From assembly GCA_033030425.1 (NCBI GenBank), contig JAUFSD010000016.1, positions 496,001 to 560,000 of the forward strand: DNA of 64,000 nt, in the 5' to 3' direction. This document shows positions 22,507 to 36,700 of the stretch, one piece after another. The position numbers were made by a program, and so were the translations under genes. How positions within the stretch are numbered: the stretch's first letter is position 1; each line of letters opens with the position of its first letter. The DNA comes from Verpa conica. Taxonomy: Eukaryota > Ascomycota > Pezizomycetes > Pezizales > Morchellaceae. Below the pieces are notes generated by a model. The model made no database searches. It had not been told where the DNA came from and worked only from the letters and a program-made list of their open reading frames with translations.

Positions 22507-25500
22507 ATGGCATCAGCCGAATTTCAGAGATACGCGTCAGTCTTATCTTCTCCATCAAACAAGAGCTAGAAGTCGAGGAACTGACATAGTTTGTGTGTTT
22601 ACAGTGCACTGCGGGCGGCAGCTCTGGCTCTTGAGCCCGGGTTGAAGCCAAACACCATCAACGTTGCAGTCTTTTACGAGGATGACGAAACAAAAGACCT
22701 AGATATCGGTGGTTTGGAAGATGGTGACTTTACTTGGATGAGATGTAGTGAGGTAGATATCGTCTAACTATTCCATTCTCTAAATAGATCTGATTCTTTT
22801 CCATAGAGGACTACTCTCAATGTTATCCATAAGAACTGCATCAAAGTATACGCAAATAAATTTATCTCTCAGGATGAACCGAAACTGTTCTTTAGAGGGG
22901 CTGCGGTGCATATGGCAAACAATGTTGGGTTTTTGAACATTAATGGGGACAATCTAGTCTTGCTTACTCTTAAGGCTGTTAGTAGACCAGATATGAATGT
23001 TATGTATCAGGTTACTAATTTATCGTGCTATTCGCTTTTTAGGCCAGTAAACCCCAAACAGTCCCATTGCCACCTTCGTTACTGCCAGTTACTCCGGTCA
23101 AGAATGGTAAATCATTGTCAGGTGGGACTCCACAACAAGGATCATCCTCAGTATCTGGACCTTCCCGAATATTTGCACAAGATTATACCCCTTCTCGTCA
23201 GAACCGTCCAGGCTCTTCGCATTCTGCAGGTTAGTTGAGCCTGATCAACTGTAACTTTTTTCAATAGCGGAATTGGCCTAATATAGTATAGGTGTCAAAG
23301 ACGAACACTCCTATGTGCCTGCAATATCACAATATCCTCCGGCACAGTCTCCCCAAGTGGGACTATCGAACACTGTACAAGAACTACTCCATTCTTCCCA
23401 TCAATCATTACCAAGGCAGATTAAGAGTGAGGTTCCGTGCGAAGATAATATTATGGGGGTGGTTTCGGGTGACAAGAATGAAGAGGGTAAAGGTTATATT
23501 GGCAAGAGTGAGAAGGGTAATGATAGGATGTTGAGTGGGGATGAGGGTGAAGAAGAAAAAGAGGATGAGGATGACGATGATGATGAGGGAAAGCCTAAAC
23601 TTGCGACGAATATCCAGTTACAGCAACTATTTGAGGGAGCAAACATGAAGACTATGGAAGAAGGTATCGAGAAGGGCTTGTCTCTCCTAGAAAGATTGAG
23701 GGATATTTTGGCCGTAGCGGGCAGTGGCCTTGAGGATACTGATGTTTGGCTGAAGCAGATTGAAGAAATCAAGCAGCAGGCACAGCAGAAGAAAACAATA
23801 GTTGGGGTTGTAGGTAACACTGGTGCTGGTAAGAGTAGTGTGATAAATGCTCTTCTCGAAGAGGAACGTTTAGTTCCCACAAACTGTAGGTTTCCTAAGT
23901 CTTCATTTTAGGTATTTTGTAGCTAATATGACTTTAGGCATGCGAGCATGTACTGCAGTAGTGACTGAAATTTCTTATAATTACGAGAGTGACGACCCAT
24001 ATCGTGCAAGTATCGAATTTATCTCTGCCGCAGAATGGGAAAGAGAATTAAGGGTTCTATTTCAAGATCTTATGGACGGGTCTGGTGAGGTTAAAAGCAG
24101 GCATTCAGAGAGTGTTGGTTCTCCTAGCCCCACTGGTTTAAATTATGAAGCCTAACTATTTAAATAGGAAGCGGGAATCGCATGGGCAAAGATCAGGGCC
24201 GTTTATCCCAAAAAGACGAAAGAAATGCTTGCGGAGTCCACGGTAGAAAGTCTCTTGACAGACCCATCCGTCCGTAATATTCTCGGAACAGATCGTACTA
24301 TCAGCGAGACAGATTCTCTGCGGTTCTATAAAAAGCTGCAAAGGTTTGTGGACAGTAACGAAAAGTCTATGGGGGATAAGAAAGATCGTGATAAGGGGCC
24401 AAGAGAGATGGAGTATTGGCCTCTTATCAGGGTTGTTAAGTACGTAACCGCCTAGACATACGAAGGATTTCAACTGACTTTTACAGACTTTATGTTAAAT
24501 CCCCAACCCTTGCTACCGGCGCTGTAATTGTCGACTTGCCTGGTGTTCATGATGCCAATGCAGCTCGTGCAGCGGTTGCAGAGTCATATATGCAGAGTAG
24601 GTTACAATTCTATGAGGAAAAATCACGAGAGAAGTTCTAATGATGTCATAGAATGTACTGGGTTGTGGATTGTTGCTCCTATAACTCGTGCCGTGGATGA
24701 CAAGAGTGCACACAAGCTTTTAGGGGAGTCTTTCCGTCGGCAGCTCTTGATGGACGGAGGGTTCTCTACCATCTCCTTCATTTGTTCTAAGAGCGATGAT
24801 ATCAGTAAGTCCATTACGAACAATCTACCGACCCTCCTCCCTGGATAGGTTCAGTGCTAATGGTGCCACATAAAGGTATCTCTGAGGCTACACTCAGCTT
24901 ACACTTGGAGGATGAGCTTTCAAAAGAGACCGAAGAACTGGAAGACCTCGAAAGAGAGAGGTCTCAAAAGAAACATCACCTGAAACAGCTTCAGGAGTCG
25001 AAAAAAGATTATACCGAGGCCCAAGAAGAGATTGATGAACTTTTGACTACTTATGAAGAGCTTAAAGACCAATACGAGGCAGGCGATGAGGTTTATGCTC
25101 CAAAAGACACGATGGAATATAAGAGAAACGACAAGAAAAGAAAAAGACCAGACTCTGGGAAGGGTGGTAAATCAAAGAAGGCTAGAAGATATTCCGATGA
25201 TGAACATTCTAATTTCATTGACTCAGGTGGTGAAGATGAAGAAGTCGATAGCGACAATGACAAGGAGGACGGGGAGGAAGAAGAGACTCGAGAGCCTCTC
25301 ACTATGAAAGACATCGAAGACAGGATTGAAGAGCTTAAAGCAGCAAAGAAGTCTGGAAGAGAAGAAAAGATGAAGCTTACTAGGCATGTCCTAGAGGCTC
25401 GGGCTGAAGTCAGTGATCTCGATAAACGGATTAAGAAAATTGAGAACAAAGTCGCCTCCTACTGCATCCTTGCCCGCAACAAATATTCTACAGGGGCTAT

Positions 25501-27174
25501 CCAGAATGATTTTGCAAGTGGTTTGGAAGAGCTTGATCGTGAGGCAGCAGAGGATGCTGACGGCGAGAATTTTGACCCTGGGGTACAACTCCGAGACTAC
25601 GCAGAAGTTGCGAGTCAGCTACCAGTATTCTGCGTAAGCAGCAGAGGGTACCAGAAACTGAAGGGTAGGTTGAGAAAAGACGGTGATCCTCCAGTCTTCC
25701 AGAATACCGATCAGACCGGGATTCCTGCACTTCAGGCGCATTGCATGAAGCTCACAGAGAAGGCAAGAGAAACGTCTGCAAGGCGGTTTTTAACCAATCT
25801 TAGTCAACTTTGCAACTCTTTGAGTCTGTGGAGTACTAGTGATGGGACTACAAACCATTTGTCTGAGACTCAAAAGGCAGAGGAGGCTCTCACGCTTGAA
25901 AAAAAGTTCAAGAAGTTGGATAAGAAATTGGATGAAGCGATTCTGCGGACGGTAAACGATGTTAAAATGGAATTGGCAGATTCGATTTTTGATCGTTACG
26001 GTATGGGTTTTCCAGGTATAGGATAGGAAGCTGCTGAAGGCTAACAGTTAGTAATATAGCTTCTGCCATAGATGCCGCCGCCGCGGCGGCGCCTGGGACA
26101 GCCGAAAGGTGGGGTCATAGAGTGGTATGTTTCCACTAACTTATATACGGTTGAGCTAGTAGTAATAAATGGTGTGGGTAGAATCGAGAAGATATCACGA
26201 AAGGGGGCTACTGCTGGGCTACCTATAAGGCTATTTGCCGTAGGAATGGAGAATTTTCCAACGCTAGAGGTTTATAATCCTAGATCTTCATTCACTTAGA
26301 TAGGTTCTAACTACTAGCAGGTCAACATGACATGAATGGCCAGCTGTCAGATCCAATGATCAAAATGTTGGCCTCGGGCTGGGAAAGGGTTTTTGCTAGA
26401 CGTATTCCAAAAGTTTTTGAACAGTATCACAGGCTATCCAAGGGCGCAATCACTGCCTTTCATAAGGCTGTAAGTCTGCGGGCCAAAAAGATGGGAGTTG
26501 GTGTTGCAAGTTTACATCTCCTCGCTGGACAGCTAAATACGTACGGAGATGTGTTCAAAGGTATTGCAACAGATATCACGGCTGAGATCAACATAAGCCA
26601 AAGGGAGATCAATCGTGAAGTATGTATAAAACTATTCCTATGATTATAATTGATCTGACATCCGCAATAGTTCATTCCAGTTATTGCTACAGTAATGGCA
26701 ACTTCCTATGATTATTGCACCCGCGAATCTGGCCCTGGGTCATTTAGGCGCATGAAAGCAGGTATGGAGCAATATGTGCGCTCAGTTCACCGTACCATGT
26801 TCGAGCAGAGCACTGCCGAGGTTAAGGGTAAGTTGATTGGAATGGTCAGAACAGCTGAAAATAAGTTGGAAGAGACCACAGCAAGGATTTTTGACTTGAT
26901 TGAGAGAGACTATTGTAGCATTTTTGGTGGGAATGCAAAGCGGTATTCTGGGAGACTGAGTAGGGAGGAGGATAAATTAAGAGAAGTTGTGAGGGATGCT
27001 TTGGTAGGATTTGAAGAAGAATTCATAAAAGTGTCTGGTGGCATGCGTACACCTGGTGTCGGTGATGAGATCCACGATATCAAGGAAGAGGAAGAGTCCA
27101 GAAATGATGAGGAAAGCAATAAGGAATTTAAGGAAGAAGGTACCGAGGAAGGAGATTTTGGCGCGATGGATTAG
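22507..27174 (+). CDS. large dynamin-like GTPase of the nuclear SLIP-GC (NUGGC) type
   Basis: Fourteen exons: 22507-22535, 22605-22752, 22807-22977, 23043-23229, 23292-23885, 23938-24113, 24168-24439, 24487-24596, 24652-24804, 24876-26000, 26060-26124, 26182-26269, 26321-26619, 26671-27174; about 1306 residues. The G domain shows G1 GNTGAGKSS (about 353-361), a switch-like CMRACTAVVTEI, G3 DLPGVHD (about 542) and G4-like CSKSDD (about 607). Long charged coiled coils follow (DELSKETEELEDLERERS onward), then a basic patch (KKRKRPDSGKGGKSKKARR) that could be a nuclear signal, an acidic stretch and helical C-terminal regions (WATYKAICRRNG, GWERVFARRIPKV). This order matches fungal proteins annotated as nuclear GTPase SLIP-GC. 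Exon 1 is only 29 nt, so the start is the least certain part. The exact role in fungi is unknown. Confidence 0.82.
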
Positions 27175-27575
27175 ATTCTATAGCTTTTAGGATCATGGTT
27201 GGGCTCAAAGAGCTATATTTATTGAATATGGCAAGTATAGATTTTTTAATATACTTTCGCTCATGTTCTTGGTTACTTTACTACTACTTCACCTCCAGTC
27301 GTAATGTATGTATAATAGATAATATTGGTTAAGTTTCTTTCTGAATAGTGCCGTTAACTTGACACGGGCCTTTGTTCAGGTTCCGGCCACCCCTTTCGGC
27401 CACTTCAAGACGTGGCATAAATTGTAAAGAATGCTTTTTGTTTTAAATTCTTATCCTTCAAATATACATTCTATCTAGAACGCCTGGGCTCCAAAATAAT
27501 AACGTTAAAATACATCTAAAACTCAAGAGAAATATTACAAAGGGAGGAACCGCAACAATAAAAACAGATAAAACT
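27175..27575. other. convergent intergenic region
   Basis: The 3' ends of the SLIP-GC-like gene and of the minus-strand GH17 gene face each other across 400 bp. It is AT-rich, with no further feature. Confidence 0.6.
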
Positions 27576-28702
27576 TCAACTTGCTGCTTTCAGTACGTCC
27601 TTGAAAATCTTACTAATTCCCCAGTACTATGGATGACACCCATTCATGTTAGTTAATGCCGAGAAGAAAGAAGACACGAGCTAACCTTCTCGATCATCAG
27701 AGAGCCGTCGTTCTTCCAGCCTTCATCGTAGGCTGACAATATTATGGCTTGATCGCCGTGAATCGACTTCACTATTGACTCAACTGCCGCCTTCTGCTGA
27801 GCAGGCCCGGCTTTGGCCTTGCCATTCGGATTTCCAGAGTGTGGCCAGCCAGTTTCTGCAAATTTTGGAAGGAGATCCAATCAGTATCTGCGCACATTTC
27901 TCTCATGCATGAAAGTCTACACTTTACCTGTTATCCTAATCTTTTTACCTTTGCACTCACCGATTTTAGAGAGGACTTGCGTCACCGTCCCCGCGAGGAA
28001 TTTCCCGGACCCTCCAGCTTCCACATTTCCATCGAAATACGGATGTGCATTTGCGGCGATATAGTCACTAGCCTGACAGAGAATATGATGATCTTTGATG
28101 GCGATCCAAGTATCTACGGTCACCACTGGGACGCCCTTCCATTTTGCCTGCACCAACATCGTCCTCGCCTTTTTTATCGCGGCAACAACAGCAAGGGCTT
28201 TAGCCGCCCTTTCTGCCGGAGATGCCTTCTTTACGATGAGCTGGTCTACAAGCTCGTTCCCAATTGCCACTGTGTCGATATGCGACCAGTCGTTCCCGAC
28301 GGCTTTGATGATATTTTTCATCTCTTGATCGAGTTTCCCAATATCCCAGACTCCGACCATGAGCTTAGCTCCGATTCCTTTTGCGGCCTTTAGGATGATA
28401 CTGATCTGGTTACAATCACCACCGTAGGTCCGGATCATACTGACGCCTTTGAGATTGCTGACTTCTTTAGCCATGACCGCGGCAGTTTTACACTGCTTGT
28501 TTGCGGCATATGGCGAGTAGACAATTCCCGGGCCTCTTTTTGAGTTGGCTCCTGTACCATTGAAGGAATTTGTTATAACCCGCTGAGAGCTAGAATACCG
28601 GATGAGGGGTATAGTACCTGGATTAGTCAAGACTTTCATACAGTCAGCTATCTGAAGCATAAGAAGTATAATCGCTAAGATCGAGCCATTGGGGAGGATC
28701 AT
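27576..28702 (-). CDS. GH17 glucan endo-1,3-beta-glucosidase-like protein
   Basis: Three exons on the minus strand: 28702-27928, 27855-27686, 27626-27576, giving 331 residues. It begins with a hydrophobic signal sequence (ILAIILLMLQIADC) and so is probably secreted or wall-bound. The family hydrolyses or transfers beta-1,3-glucan chains. GIVYSPYAANKQCK opens the barrel; VAIGNELV carries the predicted acid/base Glu150 and ITETGWPHSG the nucleophile Glu259, both at the classic GH17 places. The 74-nt intron 1 splits the codon of the nucleophile. Other family marks are IRTYGGDCNQ, ANAHPYFDG and, near the end, LSAYDEGWKND followed by YWGI. The length matches single-domain Bgl2/Scw-like enzymes with no GPI or Ser/Thr-rich tail. 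Confidence 0.9.
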
Positions 28703-31700
28703 ATCGACGGGCTTTGTACTATCTGAGACAATAAAGCCGGTATAGTGGATACTGGAAACAGCTGCAAGATAGATCTTGTGTTGGATATAAAGTGGTGGGG
28801 TTCAAGAAACCTATTTTACCCTTAAGAATGGAAAGAATGGATGAAATTTGTGGAAGAATTGTTCTAAGAGAGAATTTGGTAACATTCCAACTTCTGGTCT
28901 CAGCTTCTAATATCATTCTATTAAACTATTCTGATGGTATTCGGAGAATGGTTCGCTGCACCGCCGTATACTTTCACATTCCGGTCAAATGCGTATAGAA
29001 ATATTACTATATATCATACCCCTACCATTCATTCGCACTGCTTTTAGTACTAGAGTTGAGGATTTTTGACTTATGATGCCGTTTTAGGTGAGATTCTCAT
29101 TCTCGCCTGAAGTGTACAAGGTATTGGTACTATTTTAGTCTATAGTTCCGGTAATGATTATCACCGGTCACTAAACAGCGCCATAACTTCCACCGATGGA
29201 AGATTGTAAGAAAGCGCGTGCCGAGTTCCTGAGATAGATAAACGATCCAATTCCCCTCTCAAGGCACAGATCTTCTTTGAAGTTTTTCTTGGGGTGTTAA
29301 CTTGAATCACGTGAACCCCGCATTGGTGTGCCAAGAAAGAATGTTAAGGCAGACCACTAAGATGTCAAGGATCCTTTAGTTCGGACCATGAAAAGCCTCA
29401 CCAAACAGGAATTCTCTAGAGTACCAGCTATGACGGCAAAGCGAGATATAGGTGTTTTAGAGCTGGGAAGTAATCAAGTCCAGCTCAAAAACCCAGTAAT
29501 TCTTAACTCGAAAGGCATGTGGTACGAGGTTCCTTGAGTTTCTAGATTCTAGTTGTAGCTGCATCTCAGGTTTCTCTTACGGGGATTCTGAGACCATAGG
29601 AAGACACCCCACTCAACCTCCTACCTAATCCCCAAGATACCTGTTTTTAATTATTACAGCGGCCTTTTTTTCTCTTTCTTTCCTTCCATAATTATAAAAC
29701 AACGATGAAATCTCGCGATCGTTTTTATTTATTTAAATTGTTTCTAAACGATCGTAGATGCAATAAAACAACAGCTCAGTAATTCTCGTAAATAATATAT
29801 ACACACCTTGCGCATGGTGATGTGATTTCTTATCTTTAGGGTAGAAAAGTACCTAGCTGATAACGCATGTCTCAGCGATAGATAGAGAGACATTTGTTTT
29901 GAGACTGAGGGACAACCGGAAAGCCGAAGAAACAATCAAATAAGCATTGCTGGCGGAATATTCTGCAAGGGCTTTCTGAAAGTGGTGGGTGCTTTGGGCC
30001 CGCCATCGCTGATCCAGCAGGTAGCTGACGATGTGTAGGGCTGTGGTTTGGTTTACAATGCATCACTCGGCGCGGGCGGTTTTCGAATAATGATTTGATG
30101 GTACTCCTGTATTTCGCTCGCGCAGTATAAACCTCTTCCCATCTGCACTGCAACTCTTCACAGTTCATGCCATCTCAAAGCAGGCCAGTTCGCAAGACAG
30201 CATACGAGTTTGAGATTCAATTCCGCTGGCAGTTTGTAGGTTATGAGCGTTAATTTCTTTTCGCCTTCTCATTGTCTTGCGCGCCTTGTAGAAAATTATT
30301 CTAAAGTATTCTCGCGCATTCTAAGAGCTCTAGTAGTTTTTTTCCCCTTACGATTCAAGATCACACCCAACGAACTCGATCGCAGGTGGGGTTTAAGTGA
30401 AGAAAAAAAGTACTTAGAAATAAATATGCTCGGGGCTCGATCTTGTGGGTTTTGATTTCTAAATTGCGAAGCCGTTGCATATTATTGAACAGTATCGGGA
30501 GATCTTCATGCAATGCTGTAGCTAATTCTGGGCTTTTCCCGAAATCATTACTATTTTTCACATGAAAGGTCGCCAAAATCTTCAACACGAGAACCTCGCA
30601 CAATTTTTTTTCACAATCCCGGGAGTAGGAAACAGTGGCGTACCTAAAACCCGTTTTAGAAACTTCTACTTCCACCCGCGGAGAGGGGGAGACAAGTTGA
30701 TTCCCCTCATCTTCGCCCCCGCTTGCTCCCGGGAGTAAGCTGTGCGTTTTAACGGAGTATCTAGCTATGTAGAGTGACAGCTATTGTGAAAATATGTACC
30801 CAGTGATTGGCCCGGGAAAATAAGGCTTTCCCACTAACCTAGCTAGATTACCAAGAGAAGAGTAAAGTACTAGTTACATGAGATATTCTGCAACGATCTC
30901 CGTCTAGTCTATACATCATCGATTTTTGCGAAATGTAGGTACTGCTCAAACTGTCACCGACGGGTTACCTGTAACCTATGATATTTTTGCATTCTTATCC
31001 CTCACGGATTCTCACTCCTCCCCGGCAGATAACGCTCGGATCAGATGGTGAACTGTCTCCTTTTTCCCCTTCTTTTCTCTTTTCCTGGGTAGAGTGTTGA
31101 GTATTTACCAGATATTCTAATCTTGATCTTCCCGACTTTCCGCCGTAAAATAAAACAGATTGCTATAGTGCTGGAAGCTGACTCGTATAGAGTTGATTCG
31201 ACGACAAGAGCGGGATGGGGTACAATAGCCATACTCGGCAACCAGAATATCCCCGCTGACTTCTCCCGGTACCCGGAATAAGAAAGTTCAAAAATATCGG
31301 CTACAGAATAGCCTCCCCCCTTCTCCTCCTCCTTACCTAGTAATAATGTATGTGCTTCGTACATAGATTCAGCACCTTAGAGGAGGTATCTCAGGCTTTA
31401 TTGTAAGGCCAATGATTCTCAGCTCTTTTCCCGGTGTCGGTGAGTGAGGGTTCGATGTTTCCAGCCTATAGATAAGAGTCTCTCCGCTCCATCGGCCTAT
31501 AGATAAGGAAACAATATCCAAAAAAAAAAAAAAAATTTAAGAACTTCCTTTCCACTCCGGTGCATAAATGACGCGTGATTATAGGAAATCACAACTCGTG
31601 AAGTGTCAACAAAGTTGGTCTGTTGGCAATTAGGTGAGATACCGTACCTCATCAGCTCCGACAGCCGAGTTTGAATTCTGCTAGATCCACATCGTAGCGC

Positions 31701-33779
31701 GATGCATGAAACATCCCTCCGCTCGCTGCGAATATTACAGCTCAGCCCTCTGAGTCTTCCACGGTTTCAATTGCAGGCAGCATTCGCGTGGAAAATCGAT
31801 GATCCTAGCCGCGTATCTATTCGTAATGACTGCAGGTGCTTGCGTACCCAGACGCACAGATAAATTCTCTTTTTCCTTGATATGCTGCATAGGTGGGAAG
31901 AAATTACCATAATTTCCGGTAAGCTTAAGGAATTTTGCTCCGGGTGAGTGCCACTGAGGCGGACGTGGCGAGATGGCCGAGCTCTCCTTCAATCGGCTTG
32001 CATGCGAGAATCCAAGATTTTTTGGGGGACCGCATGAAATGCCGTTGCCAAAAAAACAACAGTTTCGGGCCAATTTCCAATTGGTTTCATCCCAAGAAAT
32101 GCAACAGGGTTAGGGTTCAAAGTAGATTGACCAGTCGGACTAGAGGATCTCCTTCCAGAAGGGCATCAACATTCAGATTTCACTAAAGTTTGTCATTGGT
32201 GGTTCCTGTCCCTTTTTTTTTTCCCCTGCGCCAACTTTTATGCTTTTTCTACACGTTTTCGACAGCTATTGCATTTCACTGCGTGGGCTCAAATATTTAC
32301 TATTAAGATCGCTCGCTGCTTGCTTGCTTTCCCGTGCCGTTGCCCCGTTAAACATTGAAGTCGTCCATGCTTCCAACTACCAGGAGGGGAAGTCTCCAGC
32401 TACCACAAATGTGAGGGGGGGTCCCCACGTTGCAAGGCATAGGTCTTAGTCCAACTAAAAACACAAGTGGCGGAGGCAGCTCTGCTACATAGCTAGGGTA
32501 TGCTGATATGGCAAGGGCTAAGTCGATGCTTCACAGGAGCGACAAGTCTTTTGCCCACTTCAAGAGTATCGGAAAGTTAGCGTGAAAACGGCCCACCTAT
32601 CGCTTCCCATTTGTACATGTAGTTCCAAGACAAAGAATTAGGATAACTGTAGTGGTGGGCCTGGTAGATCTAGAATCTAGAGATTGGAGCTATTCTTGGG
32701 GTATGTGTATCTCTGAAACCTCAATTCTTCGATACACTCCATTCCTCCGATACCGAGTGAAGCTCCTCGCTAAAAGTGTTGATTGTCTACGGCCCGAGCC
32801 GGATTACCTCCGTTATGAGAGGCTTTTCATCAATTGTTTCATCCATATTTCTGCTCGGTGTGGCTAAAGGGTAGCATTAAATCCTTCGATCGATCGTTCA
32901 CTTGACGGCGGTTAATTGATAAGTTCTCATATCCGGAAACAAGAGTGTTTCCCCCCTCGAGGACGGGGGGGGCTTGATAGGTATTAGCCGGCGAGACGGT
33001 CGATGATTCCGAAGATATTCAAAGCTCCAGCGGGATGCAGAGGACCCTCTCGGACTTTTACTGGGCTGGCACTCGCAGGAGCGGAGAAACCTATCTGGCG
33101 TGGTTTCGAAACAGGATAGATACCTTTTGGGGACAGCAAGGCGGGAAGGTTCCACTCCAACGCTCCTCGCTTGCTTGTACTGGTACTCTGGGCACGTGCG
33201 TAACGTCAGATGCAATCAGACTGCTGCACAGGGGAGGGATCTACGGCCCTCGACGTCAAACGTCCTGTGGACGTTGGAACTTGGATAGGCTGTAGACTCT
33301 TTCCGTTTCTCGTTTCTCGCAGCGCTAGTGGTCTGGTGCAAAGTCCGTGTTTCCCTAGCCCCACCAACAGATCTGCACCAGGAGGATATCGCGCAACAAG
33401 CACAAAAGAAAAAACCAGGCAGGCAGCAGGCAGCAATCTATCTACAGCAGGAGGGAGCTGCACGCATAGCCAGCAAATAATAGCGGGGGGGATTCTGTGT
33501 GTCGCTGTCCGCGCAGTGCATAGCGAAGGAGGCCGATAGAGCGATAGAGCGACGGTGGGAGTGAAGTAGCACGCATAGTGAGAGGCTCCGCAGCATCGCC
33601 GAGGGCTGTTTGGCTCATTCCGTATCGTTTGTCTTGCCTGCCCTGCTATTCGCTCGCCATCTCCACCGCTGCTCACCCCTCAAACCCCTTTTATCTCGTC
33701 CTTCGCCGCCGTCCTTCTCATCGTTTTTCATTCATTCAGCAAGCATCAGTGAGCACTACCAAAAGACGAATTATTCACC
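28703..33779. other. 5-kb gene-free interval
   Basis: No coding block with motif or splice support. The open frames are short and overlap on both strands. A 15-bp poly-A run lies at about 31522 and a TACATGTA palindrome at 32614-32621. The last roughly 700 bp (33050-33779) are GC-richer and pyrimidine-rich near the end and probably include the promoter and leader of glycogenin. Confidence 0.5.
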
Positions 33780-36700
33780 ATGGCTGAAGAAGACGTCTAC
33801 TGCACTGTGAGCCTTCTGATTTGTTTTGTTTTACTTTGTCTATCAATTCTTGTTTTTTTCCGTAGAAATTGCATTCTTCTGTTGTATTTAAGTGGCTGAC
33901 CGTAACGTTTTTTTTGCTTGTTTCCAGTTGCTTTTGAACGATAATTACCTTCCAGGTTGGTGTTTCCCACTTCTATCCTCACACTATCCGGTAGCTTATG
34001 GTCTCTGTGTATCATAGGTGCCCAAGTACTAGCACACTCTCTTCGTGATGGCGGTACTAGAAAGAAGCTGGCCGTAATGGTCACTCTGTCCGGCGTGAAG
34101 CCTGCCACAGTTACCGAGCTGAAGGTGAATATCAAATAAGGTCCAGCTTGCGCTTTTGCTGGACGCTAACTACAATTCCGTTCTACAGCGCCTATACGAC
34201 TACGTGATTCCCGTAGATCCTATTTTCAATGAGACTCCGGCGAATCTTGACCTTATGGATCGTCTGGATCTCAACGCAGCTTTCACAAAGATCAATGTCT
34301 GGAAGCAGACTCAGTTCAGGAAGGTTGTGTTCATTGATGCAGATGTCGTTGCTCTAAGAGCTCCCGATGAGCTGTTCGATATCGATTCTGATTTCGCTGT
34401 ATGCTTTGGTCGTATTCCAAAGGCTTAGCGCAAAACGCTAACATTGTTTTAGGCTGCTCCTGATATCGGTTGGCCCGATTGTTTTAATAGCGTATGTTCT
34501 ACCCAAAAGCATCTTTTAAAAAACGAAGCATTATAACTAATTATGGATTAGGGTGTCATGCTCCTCAAACCTGATGCCGGAACTTACTTCTCTCTCCTGC
34601 AGCTGGCCGGGCGTGGTGTTTCTTTTGATGGTATGTCGTGTACCTGCAGATACACTACTACTCATCACTAACATTTTTCCAAAGGTGCCGATCAAGGACT
34701 ATTCAACTCATACTTTAGGAACTTTCATCGCCTTTCTTTCACATACAACTGCACGCCTTCGGCGTCCTACCAGTACTTGTCCTTCACTTCAAATCCTACC
34801 AAAATACTCATTCGCTGATCATGTGACTAGATATGTCCCTGCATTCCGTCACTATGGCTCTCAGGTCAGCTTGGCTCATTTCATCGGAGCAGAGAAGCCA
34901 TGGACAATAGGAAGGTCTTCGTCATCACAGAAATCCGGTTCACCTTACAATCAGCTGTTAGGGCAATGGTGGGCAGTCTGGGATAAACACTTTAGACCAA
35001 CCTTGGAGGACGCTAAAACTGGAAATGCGCCACATGGGCATGGAAATCCAAACCAGTTTCAACAAGTTTATTCAGGAGCTCCATTCATTCCTGGCCCACA
35101 GCAGGAAGAAACAGGCAAGCACCCCGAAACTGCAACCCACCCTAGTGGTTTCCAGCAACAGCATCAACAGCACAATGCCCAGCCTTTCCAGCAGCATCAA
35201 CAGCATCATCATCAACAACACAACGTCCAACATTTCCAGCAGCATCAGGAGCATCAGCACCAGCATCAACATCAGCCTCAGCACCACCAGCACCACCAGC
35301 ACCAGCACCAGCACCAGCACCAGCACCAGCACCAGCAGCAACACAATGTCCAGCATTTCCAGCAGCAACAACAGGAACAGGAGCATCATAACCAGAATCA
35401 GGAGCAGGAGCAACAACAGCACAATCAGCATTTCCAGCAGCAGCAGGAGCAGCACACCGTTCCACCTTTCCACCCGCCACAGCCACAACATTCCGCCAAA
35501 CCTGTATCTACTGCACCTATCCCTGCGTCCAGGGTTGCTACTCGTGTATGGCCTGGTGAGAGTAATTATGATCAAGCTTCTACTTTCAGCCCACGTAACG
35601 AGCCCAGATATGCTACTGCACCACCTAGGTCAAAGTTTGTTCCACTCAGGTCTATTGGCGCCCCTCCGCGTGCGGAAGCCCCACCTGTCAGTGCCCGACC
35701 CCAGCCTCAAGCTAAGCCGTTTTATGGAGCTTTCCCGGATTCTGTCATGACACCGGAAGGACCCGTACCCCAGGTTCAATACTTTGAGACCGGCCCCCAA
35801 AGCTTCCTTGTCCAGAAATATACTGAAAGGGGTGAACCAATTTCTGAACGTGTACAGCACAAGTTTGATGGTCGTATGGAAGGATCGCAGGAAGGAACGG
35901 TTGTTTACAGTTCACCAGCGCACAAATGGGATCCTGCTAAGTGGGCAACATGTTTATTGCGTAGTAATAGATGATACTAATTTCTCTCCAGGTCCGCCCC
36001 ACCTGCCCGGTCTGCGCCAGAGGCCCGTCACTTGCCTTTCATGAACTACGTAAACGAATGGGACAAACAGCCTAAACAACGAAAGATGGTTTCTGCCCCA
36101 ACCCCCCCTCCAGTCCTTAAGGAACGTGCACGACAGGAAGTTGAGGCTCCAGTGGAATCTGATATTAAGCCAATCTTCCCTTGGGAGGCGAAACAGAGGC
36201 GGACTAGCCGTGTCTTTGCTGATGAGATCCCACCCTTGGACGATGATGAAGAGGAGGAGGCACTGGAAGAGCCTGTCGAGGAGAAAATCCAGGATACTGA
36301 AAGTTGGAGAGATTACACTCGGGGAAATCAGTGGGATTCAGTCCCTGGTATTCAGGAATATGTTTCTGGTTTGACACGTAACCGTAATCAACCAGCTGAA
36401 ACAGCTCCTCGTGCTGCGAACAAATTTATTTCGGAGATTGTAGATGAACGCCCACCGTTGCCTGTTACCCCAGCTCCAATTAGGAGGACCGGGCCCCATT
36501 GGTTATCCGCTGGAGACGATGAGAAGTTTCCTAGCGCTGCCGGGATTCCATCGCAGGAAGATTGGGTATGTAATGTGGATTCTTAAGCTGACACGCAAAC
36601 AGCCTTTTGCTATGGACTACTGACAAATTACAAGGATCCTCACGCAAAGCTAGAAGAACTCAGGGGTCTTCCACCAGCTTTCATCGCAAACATTCTGGCT

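Noticed and set aside
22978..23042. a 32-nt intron starting at GTTACT in the GTPase gene
   Set aside because: The donor GTTAGT at 22978 gives a normal 65-nt intron in the same phase with a branch site, so the longer intron was used.
23494..23880. 128-codon Ser-rich minus-strand frame
   Set aside because: Antisense of the acidic segment and P-loop of the GTPase gene.
35072..35575. 167-codon minus-strand Leu/Met-rich frame
   Set aside because: Complement of the CAG/CAC repeat in glycogenin; low complexity only.
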